Source of the DNA: Lineus longissimus
Lineage: Eukaryota; Nemertea; Pilidiophora; Heteronemertea; Lineidae
Reading direction: 5' to 3'
Length of the DNA: 64,000 bases
Assembly (NCBI RefSeq): GCF_910592395.1
Contig: NC_088319.1
Location: forward strand, 9,240,001 to 9,304,000
In this document: positions 43,759 through 56,392 of the stretch, piece after piece
Layout: each line of letters opens with the position of its first letter
How positions within the stretch are numbered: the stretch's first letter is position 1
Translations under genes and position numbers: made by a program
Notes under the pieces: generated by a model
Database searches by the model: none
What the model saw: the letters and a program-made list of their open reading frames with translations, nothing else
What the model was told of the DNA's origin: nothing

Positions 43759-46700
43759 TTATGAGAGAAACTTGAGCTCACCAGAAACAAAGTCAACAAC
43801 CATTTCTTGAATTTTCAACTTGGTGTCCTCCCCATTGTTCTCATAATCTTGCTCTGTCCCCCAGTTACAAACAGTGTAGTTATCTCCTTGCAACTTTTCT
43901 ATCTTTCCATTGTATGACACTGAGCTGTATTTCCCAGTGTCCTCATCCACCACAGCCCAGTCATGAACAATATAACTCTTCACAACTGCACCACTGACAA
44001 TGTCCAAGATAGTTTCCACAGAAGTATTATCAAGATCTGGAAAGGCTTCGGAAAAAGCACTGGCATAGTCAACGTCCTTCTTTCCAACAATGTCCTTGAT
44101 TTTTTTCTCAATTCTTCTCCTATCAGTATCTTGCTTCCTTTGCATTTTATCCTCAATTCTTTTGGACAATTCCTTCTGCAACAGACTAGCAGCGGCCTGG
44201 GCCCTTTTTCGAAGTTGGATGGCTGCTTTTACAGAAGCTTTGACAATGTTCTTTGCGTTCGGATTTGTTCGTAGATAATCGACTGTCCTGTTCTTCTTTG
44301 ACCTAATCTTGCTCGACAGGAACAACATGGTGGCTTTTGGGGCTCTAGCTTGACCCGCACTGAACATAGGGAGCGTCCATAAGTACGTACGCACGAAAAT
44401 GCCAATTTTGAGACCCCCCTCCCCCCCTGTATGCACCTTGTACGCATTGCCTCATACCCCCCCTCCCCCCCTGTACGAGCGTACGCCTAGAGAACCTTGA
44501 ATTCCCTATCAGACGAACAGACATAGTACCTGATTTTGCTACATTGTGGCGCCACAATCGGATTGGCGTCGTATTGGCAAGTCGACTGCACAATTTTTCT
44601 CCAACAGCGACACGCATTACCGGGAAATTAAACGGCACTGGAAATTGCTAAAACATTGTAGTCGGGTAACATCCGAACCGAGAAGCGTATGAGTTCACAC
44701 AAGTATGATTATCCAAATAAGAATAAGAACGAGGAGAAGATTATTATGATAATATTTATTTATTTTTTATTTGTTCAAAAAATGGTTCTTGGGTTGCGTA
44801 CGTACGCAAGACCATTAACCCCCCCTCCCCCCCTCAGTGCGTACGTACTTAATGGATGCTCCCATACCCATGACTTCCTCGGAGTCCATATTGTGGGTGC
44901 GGGCAGATGACGTCACTTCTTTGATCTCTTCTGTGATTTCCATGTCGTAGTATCGCTGAAATTGTTTTTGAATAACAGCGACAGTAGAGTCGAGGACTGC
45001 CATATATTGACATGAAAATCCGACTGGGTCATCTGTGGTCCAGATTTTGTCATCACTGCGGTCAATGTCAACACCGAAGAAATCAGTTTTGATGTCCTCG
45101 ATGAACACTTGCTCCCTGGAGGCGACATCTTCAATGTTCTGGTGGCAGGTCTGGATAAGTTGGAAGCCTTCGAGATGGTCCACTTGTTTGTCAGCACTTC
45201 GATAAAATCGCTTCATCCAGGGACCTGTAAGAACTTTTCCAACGACAGCGTGGACTTGAAGCTGCAGCATGGTGAGTGGACAGGAAAATTCCTGAATAAG
45301 GCTGGTTTTAAATTCAGAGTTGTGCAGGCATTTCTTCTCCAGGTACATCTTGATGTCTTGGTGGTAAGTGCAATATGTTGCTGCTAGTTTGAAAAGAACA
45401 TGCAAGCGATTTCCTCTGCAGCGGGTAATGAGTGACAACGGTAGGTTGTGGTCGACAAGGAACACTCGAAATCCATGGGGGTCATCTTTGCTGTCCTTGT
45501 ATCGCATTTTGTTGAGCGCCAATACGACTTTCTCGGCTTTGCAGGCCCCACTAAACGATCCAGACTTTGTTCCCTTTGGCTCCAACGACTTGAGAGTGGT
45601 TCTGCATTTGGTGGCAATTGTGTCGAGTGGATGCAAATGGCAGTTCACATCTACAAGAGTGGAGCCAAACTCTTTGTTTACAAGCCGTATGGCTGCATGG
45701 TTTGCAGCTGCCCGGTCGCTCAAGCTGCATCGGATGTGGGACTGCATGACTTTATTTACCATCTTCACATCTGTCTTTTCTTTCCCTACAATGCAGTAGC
45801 TTTGGGCCAAATGCTCCACTGTCTTAATGATGTGATCGGCATAGTCCTGAGCTGTGCCCCCAGCCAGCTGATCAAGGGCAAGAACAGTGCAGCTCTCTTT
45901 TGATGTCGCATGAATTTCGTTCACGTGAGTGCCCTCCTGGGTCGTTGCATCAAAAGCAATGGTGACAATTTCTGTTTCATGTAGGAACTCGGCAGCCTGA
46001 AAGTCACTGACCACATCCAACTCAACGGCCATAGTCTCAATGGTGCTTCGACTTGGGATATCCTTCACCACTGCATCCAAACTCTTTACAAAAGCCCCAA
46101 TCAGTCCTGGTATCCTCTCAGTAGGCACATTGGATCCTAGATATTCATACACGAGAACCCGCATTTCAACAACCTACATTTTACCATCCTTTCTAAATAC
46201 GTCAATGCCTGGATCCTGAGCATTTTTCAAATCTTGTAAATCCTCCTCCAATTCCAACACTTTGTGTTGATATGACGTTTCTATGTCACGCACCTCGACA
46301 TGTCTCTTTGTGAGATCCCCCAGTTCAATTGCCAGGACCTCAATGCGTTCTTGCTTTTTTTCCTCGGATTTTTTCACTTCATTCAGCTCACTTTGAAAGT
46401 CTTTGGTTACTTTGGCGACATCAGTATTGCGGCATTCAATTTCAAGTCTTTTTATAGTATCTTTCAAGTTATCTATCGTTTCATCTCGGTGTTTCAAAGT
46501 CTCTCTCAATCTTTTTGGGGGCAACAGACTATAGTCTTTGCATTTTCTGCCAGAGCTATTGCCGGCTGCTTGAATATCAACACCAGTGGGAGGAGGAATG
46601 ACCTTTCGAACATAATTCCTGGGATTCTTTTTCTTTCTTTTCTCACACTGCAGTAAGAGCTTTTTCCTGTAAGCATTTTTTAAGACTTTTTCTCAACAAT

Positions 46701-47206
46701 TTACAGTTCTTGCAAGTTCGGCGAGTTTTCATGGGAGAAAAGGCAGTTGCCAAATGTGGGGCTGCCACCGATTTGACAGGAGTTGCAATGAGAGGTGTAC
46801 ACACAACAGACGAAGTTGAAGGCTCAGCATGCTCAGGAGTGTTCACGATCACAGACTTACAAGTGTCCCTTTTTCTTCCTTTTATCAATTCGAATTTGTC
46901 CATGCACTCCTTTTCGAATGTTTCGAATTCATTTTTATCTGTCAGCCTTTTAAACCTGGAGAGATCTAAAGTAGTTTTTGTTATCGAGTACTGATAGTTA
47001 GTAGTCGCATTAAACAACGAATTGAGTAGTTTCTCCACCTTAGTAATGCTCCTATCATTGGATATCCAAAGAAAGTAAATGTGGCCATTCCTAACGTGTT
47101 CTCGGTTGGCCGGAACAGTGGCGAAATTATCGGACACTTGTGCGACTGCTACCCCTGGCTTTGCGGGTGGACTGAAGAGTCGTTTCCTCTTCAACTTTGA
47201 CGGCAT
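43759..47206 (-). pseudogene. Decayed DDE-transposase-like gene (unassigned family), split by a MITE
   Basis: Reading leftwards: a basic N-terminus with two CxxC-like pairs (TCKNCKLLRKSLKKC), a coiled coil (46524-46174), a DDE-like core (46164-44870), then a helical tail (44366-43759). The core shows VTIAFDATTQEGTHVNEIH (candidate first Asp), HIRCSLSDRAAANHAAI (second) and NCHLHPLDTI. Similar proteins occur widely in fish and invertebrates as far as I recall, but I cannot name the superfamily. Damage: a one-base frameshift near 46645, an in-frame TAG near 46174 and the MITE at 44369-44863. Without these it would be one gene of about 950-1000 residues. No terminal repeats were found. Confidence 0.6.
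44369..44863. mobile_element. 495-bp MITE with 3-bp ATA duplication, inserted in a coding frame
   Basis: Left end GGGAGCGTCCATAAGTACG, right end the inverse of GGGAGCATCCATTAAGTACG; both arms go on with GTACGC and C/G-rich runs. ATA flanks both sides (44366-44368 and 44864-44866). Three-base duplications fit Harbinger-like or CACTA-like elements; the GGGAGC ends lean to Harbinger-like. The interior has two facing arms with poly-C tracts and no coding capacity. Spurious open frames in several frames cross it. Confidence 0.8.
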
Positions 47207-47879
47207 CCTGGAACAGCAAACAAGGATTCTTAAATTCCAATTCTAATATGAATTGAAGAACACCAACAGGCAAAAAACAAACAGCTGGCATGGTGACAAT
47301 CAATGCTGAAACATGTTTATTCAACTTATGTGAGCAATAATGTAGGATTTGGGTTTCCATGGAATTACTTATTAATTGATATTAATTTTCAAATCAACTT
47401 GCGTATGAATTACCATCCCAAAAGCAAAAACTGCAATGTAAACATGTCATTTCCATACAGAAATCAAAAGCACATGGCATTTGTTTACTTACCTTGAAGA
47501 CCTAGTCCAATCAGAACAGTGTATTCAGGTCACGTGACCCCATTATGGCCTACCAGGTCAAGCATACCAAACACCAGTCACAACATCAACAAGCATCGGG
47601 CAACACACATTGTCTAGAATAAAAACAAAAATATTTTATTAATCTATAGTGTTTAAACTATCTTATAACGAAGTTTTATATCGATATGTGCAAGAATATT
47701 GCAAAGATTGAAGCTTTTATCACAGACAATTTTCGCCTCAAAACTGTCATGGCAGCTCCCAGTTCAAATGACAACTTGAGACAAGACCACTAATGAATAT
47801 TCATAGGCCTATCAATTAGACGAGTGCATGTTTTTAACTCTCAAGTACATATTTGGAGAGGTATTGAAAAAATATTTGC
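47207..47879. other. Spacer upstream of the DDE-like gene
   Basis: No gene recognised. It may hold the 5' region and terminus of the decayed transposon. Confidence 0.35.
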
Positions 47880-48062
47880 TGTGGCAAGTTGTTTCGTAGG
47901 GTCCAGGTGGCCTTCCTGATGGCTAACAGACGGGACAAGACAGAACTTCGGAGATAACTCTTTATTCCAGCGCCATGGCTTCTACACAACAACGGACACA
48001 TTCCGGTCTCGCCGGGACCCTCTCAACCTTTCGCCGAAGACAATATGACACTTCACGCAACA
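47880..48062 (-). repeat. Candidate 3' LTR of the second gypsy element
   Basis: TGTGGCAAGTTG...CACGCAACA in plus orientation, next to the purine tract. No partner LTR to confirm the ends. Confidence 0.5.
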
Positions 48063-48545
48063 TCCCCCTTTTCTTAGATAAAAACCTTAAACATTGGAAA
48101 AAAAAAAAGATTATACAAATACGCAGAAAAAATCACTCCCAGACCGCTCTGCAACTGTTCTGTATACTGACAAGTTCACAAACAAAAAACCGCTTCGTTT
48201 TAGTCATCCTGCTGCAAACACCATAAGAATGTAGCTTAGTCATCCTGCTGCAAATGCCATACTTTAGTGACATGATATTACCAGAATATACATGTGTGGC
48301 ATGTAGAAGACAAACAGAAAATCAAAAACAAATTACACGATTTGTAGATGCTCATCCAAAACTAGGTATATGAAGAGTTCAACACAATGTGCATTTCAAA
48401 AGAAAAACCAAAAACTCAAATGACGCGCAGTGGCCGGGTCTCATAATAATATGACTTGGTACCAAAACCAGACAGTCCAACATACAAGTATGTTCATGAT
48501 TATGAATGTCATTGTCTCTGAAATTGAACATAACCTGGCTGAGAC

Positions 48546-49331
48546 TCACTTCCCAGACTTAGGTCTCACAAAATCTCGCAAATACGGCGGCTCACTTGTC
48601 ATTCTAGAGCTGCGCCTCAGTGTGGGTGGTGGAGACTCAGCCAAGTTTGGAACCACTGCGTTGGAACCACCACCTGCATCAGCCTGAATATCCACAGAAC
48701 TGCTAGCATCAGGCACATCTACACGTACACTAGGGTTTACATGACCTGCACTTGGAGGGGATGAGGCATTCACCTGGGGTACAGCCCCCTTGTTCAAGAC
48801 TGGTTTCTCTGGCAACAGTGGAGCATGAGGAGGAGGAGCATGTTCTGGCACCTCTAGAGCAGTGGACCTCATTTGAACCCGGTTTCTACGGTAGATACCA
48901 CCGTTCCTCCCCTTTACCAAATAGGTCCTTTCACCAAGTACATCAATGACTTTACCCAAAATCCAGCGCTCCTTGTCCTTGTGCTCAAAATACACACTCT
49001 GACCAGAGGATAGCTTAGACAATTCGGTAGCTTTCTTATCATGGCTACGCTTCATAGCAGCCTTGCGCTTTTCACGCCCTTCACTGCACACATCACTTTC
49101 ACCACTTTTCTGCATTGCACAAGCATTTAGAATCACAGAACGCGTACCATGCCCAAACAACATCTGCGCGGGGCTAAGACCGGTGTCTTCCCTTGGAGTA
49201 TCCCTGAGTTCAAGCAGCGCGATATACGGATCAGTTTTCGTCTTTTTAGCCTTTATCAGCAAATGTTTGGCCACTTTCACAGCTGCCTCAGCTTTTCCGT
49301 TAGCTGAGTGGTGGCCCGGCGACGATTCCAC
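48546..49331 (-). pseudogene. Integrase C-terminal part and tail of second gypsy element
   Basis: SSPGHHSANGKAEAAVKVAK carries the third catalytic residue (Glu). It is followed by a chromodomain-less C-terminal region and a proline-rich tail ending RSSRMTSEPPYLRDFV. Confidence 0.8.
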
Positions 49332-49395
49332 GTGAATGATACCATAATCCTTGGTGAACTTTCGGAATTCACCCGATGTTAGTTGAGATCCAGGG

Positions 49396-50907
49396 TCAGT
49401 GTGTAAGATACGAGGTATGCCAATGCTTTTTCATGACTGATATGACCTGCGCACTAGTGATATTTGGCAGATAATCAACTTCAATGAAGTTGGAGTAGAA
49501 ATCAACCATGACCAGATGTTGGCGACCGGCAATTTCGAAGATATCACTCGCGACTTTATCCCACGGTCCATGACCGTCCTCCTGTGGGATCAGGGGTTCT
49601 TTCGGGCTACGGGCCCTAAGTTCCTGACACGGCTCACAGTTGTGAACCATCTGCTTGATATCCTGAGTTAATCCTGGCCAGAAAACCAGACCACGAGCTC
49701 GGCGAATCATACTGTTGTATCCGAGATGAGCAGCATGGAGACGGGCTTTCATATCAGCTCGCAATTCAGCAGGCACTACTATTGCCTCTGCCTTGAGAAC
49801 AATACCAGCCTCATAGCTCAGAGTGTCTCTGATGTCGAAATAAGGCCTGGCCTCATGAGGAGTCTCTTGTTTGGTATCTGACCAGCCATCTATAATCAGC
49901 GACACAAGTGTTTTCATCGTAGGATCGGTGGATTTGGCCTGACGCACCTCCTCCAATCTGGCATCAGAAACGCGAGGAAAATACTCTATGTTCATGATCC
50001 TTGGCTGCTCCTCAGCCTCCGATTCCAGAAAAGCACGGCTCAAAGTATCAGCGATTACCAGTTCAGTTCCTTTCAGGAAATGGAATTCAACATCATATCT
50101 ATGCAGGCGCATCAACAGGGCCTGCAACCGCTTTGGCGCCTGACTTAGTGGTTTTTTCAAGATGGCTGCCAAAGGTTTGTGATCATTTTCCACAATGACC
50201 TTAGTCCCATAAGTATACTGGTCGAAGCGCTCAAGCCCAAAACAAACAGACAACAGCTCTTTCTCAATTTGAGCCCACGACCTCTGTGCATTCGAAAGAG
50301 ACCGTGACGCATATTCGACAGGGCGGCCACCGCTCAGTAACACGGCCCCGATTCCATCCTTGCTACTGTCCGTTTGTACTTTGACTTCTTCCTTTGAGTC
50401 AAAATATGCTAACACCGGCGCAACAGTCAGTTTTTCCTTCACCGTTCTGAACGCCTGGTCGCAGGCAGCTGACCAATCCCATTCAGTCTCTTTCTTGGTG
50501 TGGTCCCGAATTGGTCCCAGATCGTTGGCCAAATTCGGTAGGAACCGTGACATGTATTGAACCATTCCACAGAATCGCTTTACCCCAGCGACGTCAGTCG
50601 GAGCCGGCATGCTCCTGATCGCTTCAATCTTGCTCTCGTCGGGTTTGACTCCGTCATCAGTGAAGCGATGCCCATGGAAAGTCATTTCAGTCTTACCAAT
50701 CTCTTTCTTGTCGTCATTAAGCACAATGTGACGATCATCGCAACGCTCGTACAGTTTCTCGAGTTTGGCGTCGTTGTCCTGGAGGGCCTCAGATTTTGAT
50801 GTCCCACATCCGGCGACAGCAATATCGTCTGCGATCGTGAAAACACCCTCGAGTCCACTCAGAGCTTCCGTTAGTCTCTTCTGAAAGATCTCACTGCTAA
50901 CTTTCAA
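49396..50907 (-). pseudogene. RT, RNase H and integrase of second gypsy element
   Basis: Continues in frame from 50935 after the stop: LKVSSEIFQKRL, then FTIADDIAVAG, RNase H VKVQTDSSKDGIGAVLL, tether and integrase zinc region HAAHLGYNSMIRRAR...CEPCQE. The first integrase Asp is in VASDIFEI. The frame breaks near 49420, just before the ILHTDPGSQ block with the second Asp, which is readable in another frame. Confidence 0.85.
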
Positions 50908-50934
50908 ACCAAATGGCAGGCGGCGCCACTTAAA

Positions 50935-52628
50935 TCAGCCAAAAGGAGTGATCATGGTACACAGCAAACTAGATTCTTCATCTAAACGTACATGCCAGAA
51001 GGCATTCTTTACGTCAACCTTACTGAATACTTTCGCCTCACTGAGCATCGGCAAGACATCATCAAGCGTAGGCAGTTTGTAGTGCTCTCGCATTAGAGCT
51101 TCGTTTAGTGGCTGTGGATCTAAACAAATCCTCAACCGGCCATTTGACTTACGCACAACAGCCATCTGGCTCACCCATTCGGTTGGCTCGGACACAGGCT
51201 CCAGAACACCAAGGTCCACAAGACGATCAAGCTCCTTTTTAACGTCCTCCTTCAGCGCAATCGGCACGTTCCTGCATGGCAGGACTCGTGGTTTCACATC
51301 ATGATTGACATGCAGGCGTGCCTCTCCAAGGTCACCGAGTTTTGATTCAGTCGTTTCAGTTTCCACTTTGGCGATGAAGCGATCTTTATTCACAGTAATC
51401 AGCCCCATCTTTCGAATCGTATTTATACCAAAGAGGCAAGAGAGGTTGTTGGGTACAACCACGAAATCCACAGGTTGTACCTCGCCAGTGCGGACATTCT
51501 TCAAGGAAAGAGTGCCCTCCCATTTTGGTTTCACTTTCGCACCGTTCCACATGATCAGTTTCTTACTGCTAGACACGACTTGGTCTATCTTAACGAATCT
51601 TTGGCACAAAGTGTTAACCTCTGCACCAGAGTCCAGTTGAAAATGAAGATGGCAACCATTGACTGCCATCTTAGCAGTCAGGGTAGAGCTGCCCCTGCGA
51701 CGCGATGTCACATTTTGCAGGTAGTACTCATCATCCGATCCTGATGATGATTCGGCATGTGAATGTGACACCGCTCTGACCTTTGGTTTACGGCACTTGG
51801 CACTAAAATGGTTTTGCCCATGACAGTTATCACAAGTCTTTCCCCAGGCGGGGCATTTTTCCTTCACCATCGGATGAGAGCGCCCACAGAACTTACAATC
51901 CCTAGTGGACACCTTCTTAGAAGAAACTGAGTCAGAGTTACTACAAGTAGCAGTGCTAGGCTTTTTAGGCCTACGTCCATCTTTCACACGCTTGATACTG
52001 ACAGCGGCATTGGCACTATCACTCGACAGTGCTTTCCCTTGAATGGTCGCATTTTCTGCAGCCTTGCAGATGTTCACACAGCCCTCTAGTGTGAGGTTTC
52101 GTTCTCTTAAAAGTAGTTTTTGAGTCTCTTTATCGTTTATCCCCAGGACAACCCTGTCTCTTAAAATTGAACTGACCGAGTCCCTGTGGTAATTACACGT
52201 TTTGATGAGGGTTCTTATACCCGCCATGAAGGCCTCAAAAGTTTCGTCCGCCTTCTGGTCCCGTTTGTTGAAGAGGTATCGCTCGTATGTCTCATTCACC
52301 TCCCCTATGGCATAGTCGTCAAACTTTGCCAAAATTTCCTTTACGGTTCGGGCGTCATCAGCAGTATCGAAATGAAAACCGTTGCAAATTCGCAGGCCAT
52401 CATCCCCAAGAGTATGGAGAAGCAACGCCACCTGGTAGGCGCGGTCGTGGTCGACCAACTTCGTAATGACACTGTAATTGTTCCATTTCTGCTTAAACAT
52501 CCTCCACTCCTCAGCCACACTGCCCACAGCAGAGAAATCTGGAGGCTGTGGGGGCGGATACCCTGGACTGGGCGTGGACCTGGGGGCGGTGGGCCCCCAC
52601 CACCACCAGCTGCAGGAGGATCAGGCAT
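50935..52628 (-). pseudogene. gag, zinc knuckles, protease and start of RT of second gypsy element
   Basis: The gag region (EEWRMFKQKWNNY, LLLHTLGDDGL) is of Mag/SURL type. Knuckles CKFCGRSHPMVKEKCP and CDNCHGQNHFSAKC follow. Protease motif FQLDSGAEVNTL; RT start GRLRICLDPQPLNEAL, VFSKVDVKNAFWHVRL. The frame closes at 50935 with a TGA right after TPFG, where an Arg codon (CGA) is usual; the same frame continues past it. Near the N-terminus (about 52540) the proline-rich start is one base out of frame. Confidence 0.85.
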
Positions 52629-53664
52629 GTCGTCAGGTCACACGAACAGCACGTAGTATGTATGGGAAGAGTTAGTACAGCCAATACAGCAATGCACTTG
52701 ACGTTACACTACAGCACGTACAGTAGCGACGGGCGGTATTTTAGTCTCTAGTTCAACGCTGCACAGCACCGGCGGGGTTTACCAGACCGACGGGAAAGTG
52801 GGCTGCAATGTTCATTCAACTCTTCACCACCGCTGCCACCGCTGCCTTCCATTTGAGACACACAAGTTTTCCGTTTCGATACCCAACAATATCTCCCTTC
52901 TTCCCCTTCATCTTCTGTTTTATCTGAGGCTCATTTGGAAGTCCTTTCCTGTTCTTATTACAAGTTCCAGTAGCAACAGTTCCCCTAGCAGTTAGTTCAT
53001 CAAACAACTTGGGAGATGAGTAATACCTGTCCATATAGAGGCGGTGTCCTTTATCGAGGTATCGTCTCATCATGTTCATTACCAAGTGAAAAGTTTTGTC
53101 CTGTGTCTCATCAGCATCAGATCCAGTGAAGATAACAAATTCAAAACAGTACCCAGATTCAGACTCACACAGTTCAAACAGTTTTATCCCCCACTTATGG
53201 GGTTTATCTTTATTGTAGACCCTGAATACCACTCGTCCCTTGAAGGCACAGGTGCCTTCATCAATGCTGATGTCTCGTTCCGGAGTGATAGTGGTGCGAA
53301 ATCTCTCCTGAAGCAGATCAACAAGGAATCTCACCTTGTGCAGTGGTCATGGTTGTCCTGTCCCCTTGGAATATATGTGGAATTGTCAGCAAAATGTAGC
53401 ATGGACAATATTGCATCGAACCTATTCCGTGGCATCAACTTCCTTGCGAACGGCGTCTTGTACATGCTCTCCAATGACCAGTAATCACGGAGTTCAGGTT
53501 TTTTCACAAGCCCCACATGTATAACAATGGCCATAAATTTCTTGAGCTCTGCAATGGTACTGTTTTCCAATTACTCACATATCCATGGGGTGAATGGGGC
53601 CCTGGGCAACGCTTTTTCTGACGAGCATAGAGGTTTGTCTGCTCCTTCAGATGTGTGAAGAATT

Positions 53665-55798
53665 TTTATTATTATTATTATTTATTAAATCCAAATAAAC
53701 AAAATTACATATTGAGACAATTGCCAGGGCTTAGGCTGAAAGCATTGATAGCCCTGGTTACAATGGTATACAAAGAACAAGTTAAATTAAGATAAGGTAA
53801 CATACTTTGAATGGAAAGAAAGGAATGCAAGTAAAGGTAAAGTAACACAAATAGTTATAGTTTGTACAAAGGTAGTGATTGATGAGGGGTTCCATTGATC
53901 TGGCACTAGTTACCAGAAAAGGCGATAATATTACTGAGAAAAGTGGCTGTTTTTTCTACAACAAGCCTGTTTGAAGTAAGGTCCAATGAAAAATTACCAT
54001 TAAGAAGAAAATGGAGCCTCTCATCAACACGAAGATTGAAAAACCTAACAGAAGTAAGGTGTGGCAGCAAACCAGGATCATTCAAGAAATCGTTACGTAA
54101 ATCATTTAATAAAGGGCAATTAAAGAGAAGGTGTTTAGTAGATTGGGAGTGAGCCCCGCAATCACAAGATGGACTTAAAACGTTGGTAAAATTGTGGGAA
54201 TAAAAGTGACACCGAAAAACTAAGTCACACCTTGTCCTATTGAGTGAAAGTTCATTTTTACGAGTAAGAGCCAATTTTGTAGAAGTAAGAAGGTTATGTT
54301 TACCTCTCAGAAAAATTCGGATATTGTATTTAAATGAGTTTCTTGAGAAGCAGTTTTTTATATTGACAGGCACAGACTCCCAATCTCTAATTACACATGG
54401 CACAGTTGACTTGCTAAATCTTGCAGATGATCTAGGGGGAAGTACATAGTCTCGCTGGGTCCTTAAATGGCCAGGAGGCGCCCGATTACGATAAATGTCA
54501 AAGATTTCATTGACATAACATGGTACCAAATTGTGTTGTACCTCATACATAAGCACCAATCTTTTTTCCCTACGCCGAGCAGAAAGTGTCATCCAATCCA
54601 AACATTTTAAAACCTTTTGGGTGTTAGGCCCATGAATACAACCACTGACTATAATGGCACCCCTATAATGGATTTTATCTAATTGAGAAAGTAGACCCTG
54701 ATTGGTAAAGTCAAATATAATAGATCCATATTCAAGATGAGGTAATATAAATGATAGATACATGCGTTCGAGATGCCTTGATTGAACCGTAAACTTCAAA
54801 GCATTCAGTGGATTTAACATGTTGTTACATTTCACTACAATATTGTTGATATGCATGCTAAAAGTCAAACATTCATCAAGTGTAACACCAAGGTGCTTAT
54901 GGAATGCGCCCCTGGGAATAACTCCCGTACCCAAAGACAGCGGTGGATGGTTATTGATAGTTTTACGAGGAGAGTGAAATATGACCTCTTTGCTTTTTGA
55001 CGCTTTAAAATCAAGTTTCCACACATCCGACCAAACTGACAAATTGTGAAGGTCATTTTGAATAAGAGTATGGGCTTCGTCAATGGAATTCGGCAAGGCC
55101 GGGAAAAATAAAGAACTGTCATCAGCATAAAGATACAAGATACAATTTTTAACAACATCACTTAGATCATTAATATACAATAAGAAGAGGAGCGGGCCAA
55201 GTATAGAACCCTGTGGAACACCACTATTTATATAACCTGTCGGGCTCAGATCCGAAGAAGAACTTTCGATCTTTACCTTAACCTTGCGGTTTGAAAGATA
55301 CAACCTGAGCAGTTCAAGAAGTTTTCCCCTTATACTATAGGCCTTAAGCTTTTGAAGGAGAAGAAAATGCGGAACAGCATCAAAGGCCCCCGCATTATCA
55401 AGAAAAACCCCTCTAGTTTCCATACCATTTTCAGAATTTGAAAGAATCATATTTACAATACTTCAAAGCTGCTTATCAGTACTATGACCAGGAAGAAAGC
55501 CAGATTGACGTTTGAATAAAAGCTCATTGAGCTGCAAATGATCATACATAGATGAGTACACAACCTTTTCAAACAACTTAGACATGGAGTTTAGCAGGGT
55601 AACAGGACGGTAATTAGAAGGACATGACTTACTCCCTTTATTCTTATAGATCGGCACTATGATGCCTAATTTCCAACAATCAGGAAAACTGCCATGCTGT
55701 AGGAGGACATTAAATAACTCAGACAGTGGTTTTGCAAGAGAAGAAGCTACAAGTTTGAGCATTTTGTTTGTTACACCATCGACGCCGCCTTGTTTTGA
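53665..55798 (-). mobile_element. 5'-truncated LINE inserted in the piggyBac gene
   Basis: Flanked by a perfect 10-bp duplication GTGAAGAATT at 53655-53664 and 55799-55808. The 3' end carries an ATT-rich microsatellite tail (53665-53690), as in CR1/L2/I-type LINEs. It starts inside the RT, so it is 5' truncated. Encodes the RT and C-terminal domain described below. Confidence 0.9.
53906..55798 (-). pseudogene. LINE reverse transcriptase with C-terminal Cys/His region
   Basis: RT blocks are visible in order: VPIYKNKGSKSCPSNYRPV, SGFLPGHSTDKQL, then a TGA stop at about 55460 in the same frame, FLDNAGAFDAVPH, GVPQGSILGPLLF, YLYADDSS (catalytic YADD) and HLGVTLDECL. The C-terminal region has CDCGA...STKHLLFNCP, a Cys/His pattern common in CR1/Jockey/I-like LINEs. 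No endonuclease because of 5' truncation. The YADD box is intact; the single stop makes it a pseudogene. Confidence 0.85.
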
Positions 55799-56392
55799 GT
55801 GAAGAATTGATCAGGCAGGAACCTTTCCACGATATCTATAGGCTGAGGATCATCACCAAAATCAATTGGGACACGTGGGGGAGGTGCTGTAAAGTTGGGA
55901 GTATCAGGCACATCGGTAGGATCCCCATCCCAGGGCCTTGGAGGGGAGATGGAGAGCGTCGTCGCCTCCCTTGACCTCTGCCGCATCCTCGTCCACGTGC
56001 TCTGCCCCTTGGTTGAGGTTGAGGGGCCGGTGGGTTTGCGGGCCCAGCTGGCACCCCCCTGCCTCTGCCTACATTACATGCACGCTTAGGTGGTGGTGCT
56101 GGTGCATCTCTTTCACTATCACTATCATAGCTACTGAGTACAGGGTCATCCACGTGGCCCTGTACACTGAAATCTGAGTCATTGTCGTCACTAACATAGT
56201 TTGACAAGAAATCTGCCCCAAGAGCAGAGTTATCATTATCTAAATCACTCTGGTCATTTTCTTCATCCTCTGAGGATTCCTCATATCTATCCTATTTCAC
56301 TGCCAGAATCCCCGTCAATTTCGTCTAGAACCTCATCAAGCGTGAGGTTACTGGTCCGCCATTGCGAAATCGGTTCTAAAAGCATGTTGTGA

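Larger units (their letters stand above)
47880..52628 (-). mobile_element. Second Ty3/gypsy (Mag/SURL-like) element, 5' LTR missing
   Basis: The minus-strand order is gag (52628 onward), zinc knuckles, protease, RT, RNase H, integrase, tail (48546). A candidate 3' LTR at 47880-48062 (TGT...ACA, 183 bp) has an AATAAA signal and a purine tract just inside (AAGAAAAGGGGGATG on minus). I find no second copy of this LTR near 52.6-52.8 kb, where the sequence soon becomes piggyBac, so the 5' end appears lost. Confidence 0.8.
52816..56390 (-). pseudogene. piggyBac-like transposase gene split by a LINE and truncated
   Basis: The N-terminal half lies at 56390-55809: acidic start (NLTLDEVLDEIDGDSGSEIG, then a frameshift), basic Arg/Gly-rich stretch, and PIDIVERFLPDQFF. 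The other part lies at 53654-52816: HGYVSNWK, YWSLESMYKTPFARKLMPRNRF, then SIDEGTCAFKGR (first catalytic Asp) and RLYMDRYYSSPKLF (second Asp). The frame shifts once near 53334. The protein ends at CLKWKAAVAAV, so the third Asp and the C-terminal Cys-rich domain are missing. The piggyBac family cuts and pastes at TTAA sites. The gypsy element begins just left of it. Confidence 0.85.

Noticed and set aside
44229-44638. Multiple minus-strand frames across 44.2-44.6 kb
   Set aside because: They cross the MITE and its C-runs; the host frame explains the sequence on both sides.
45109-45903. Plus-strand frames of 90-150 codons
   Set aside because: Antisense shadows of the DDE-like core on the minus strand.
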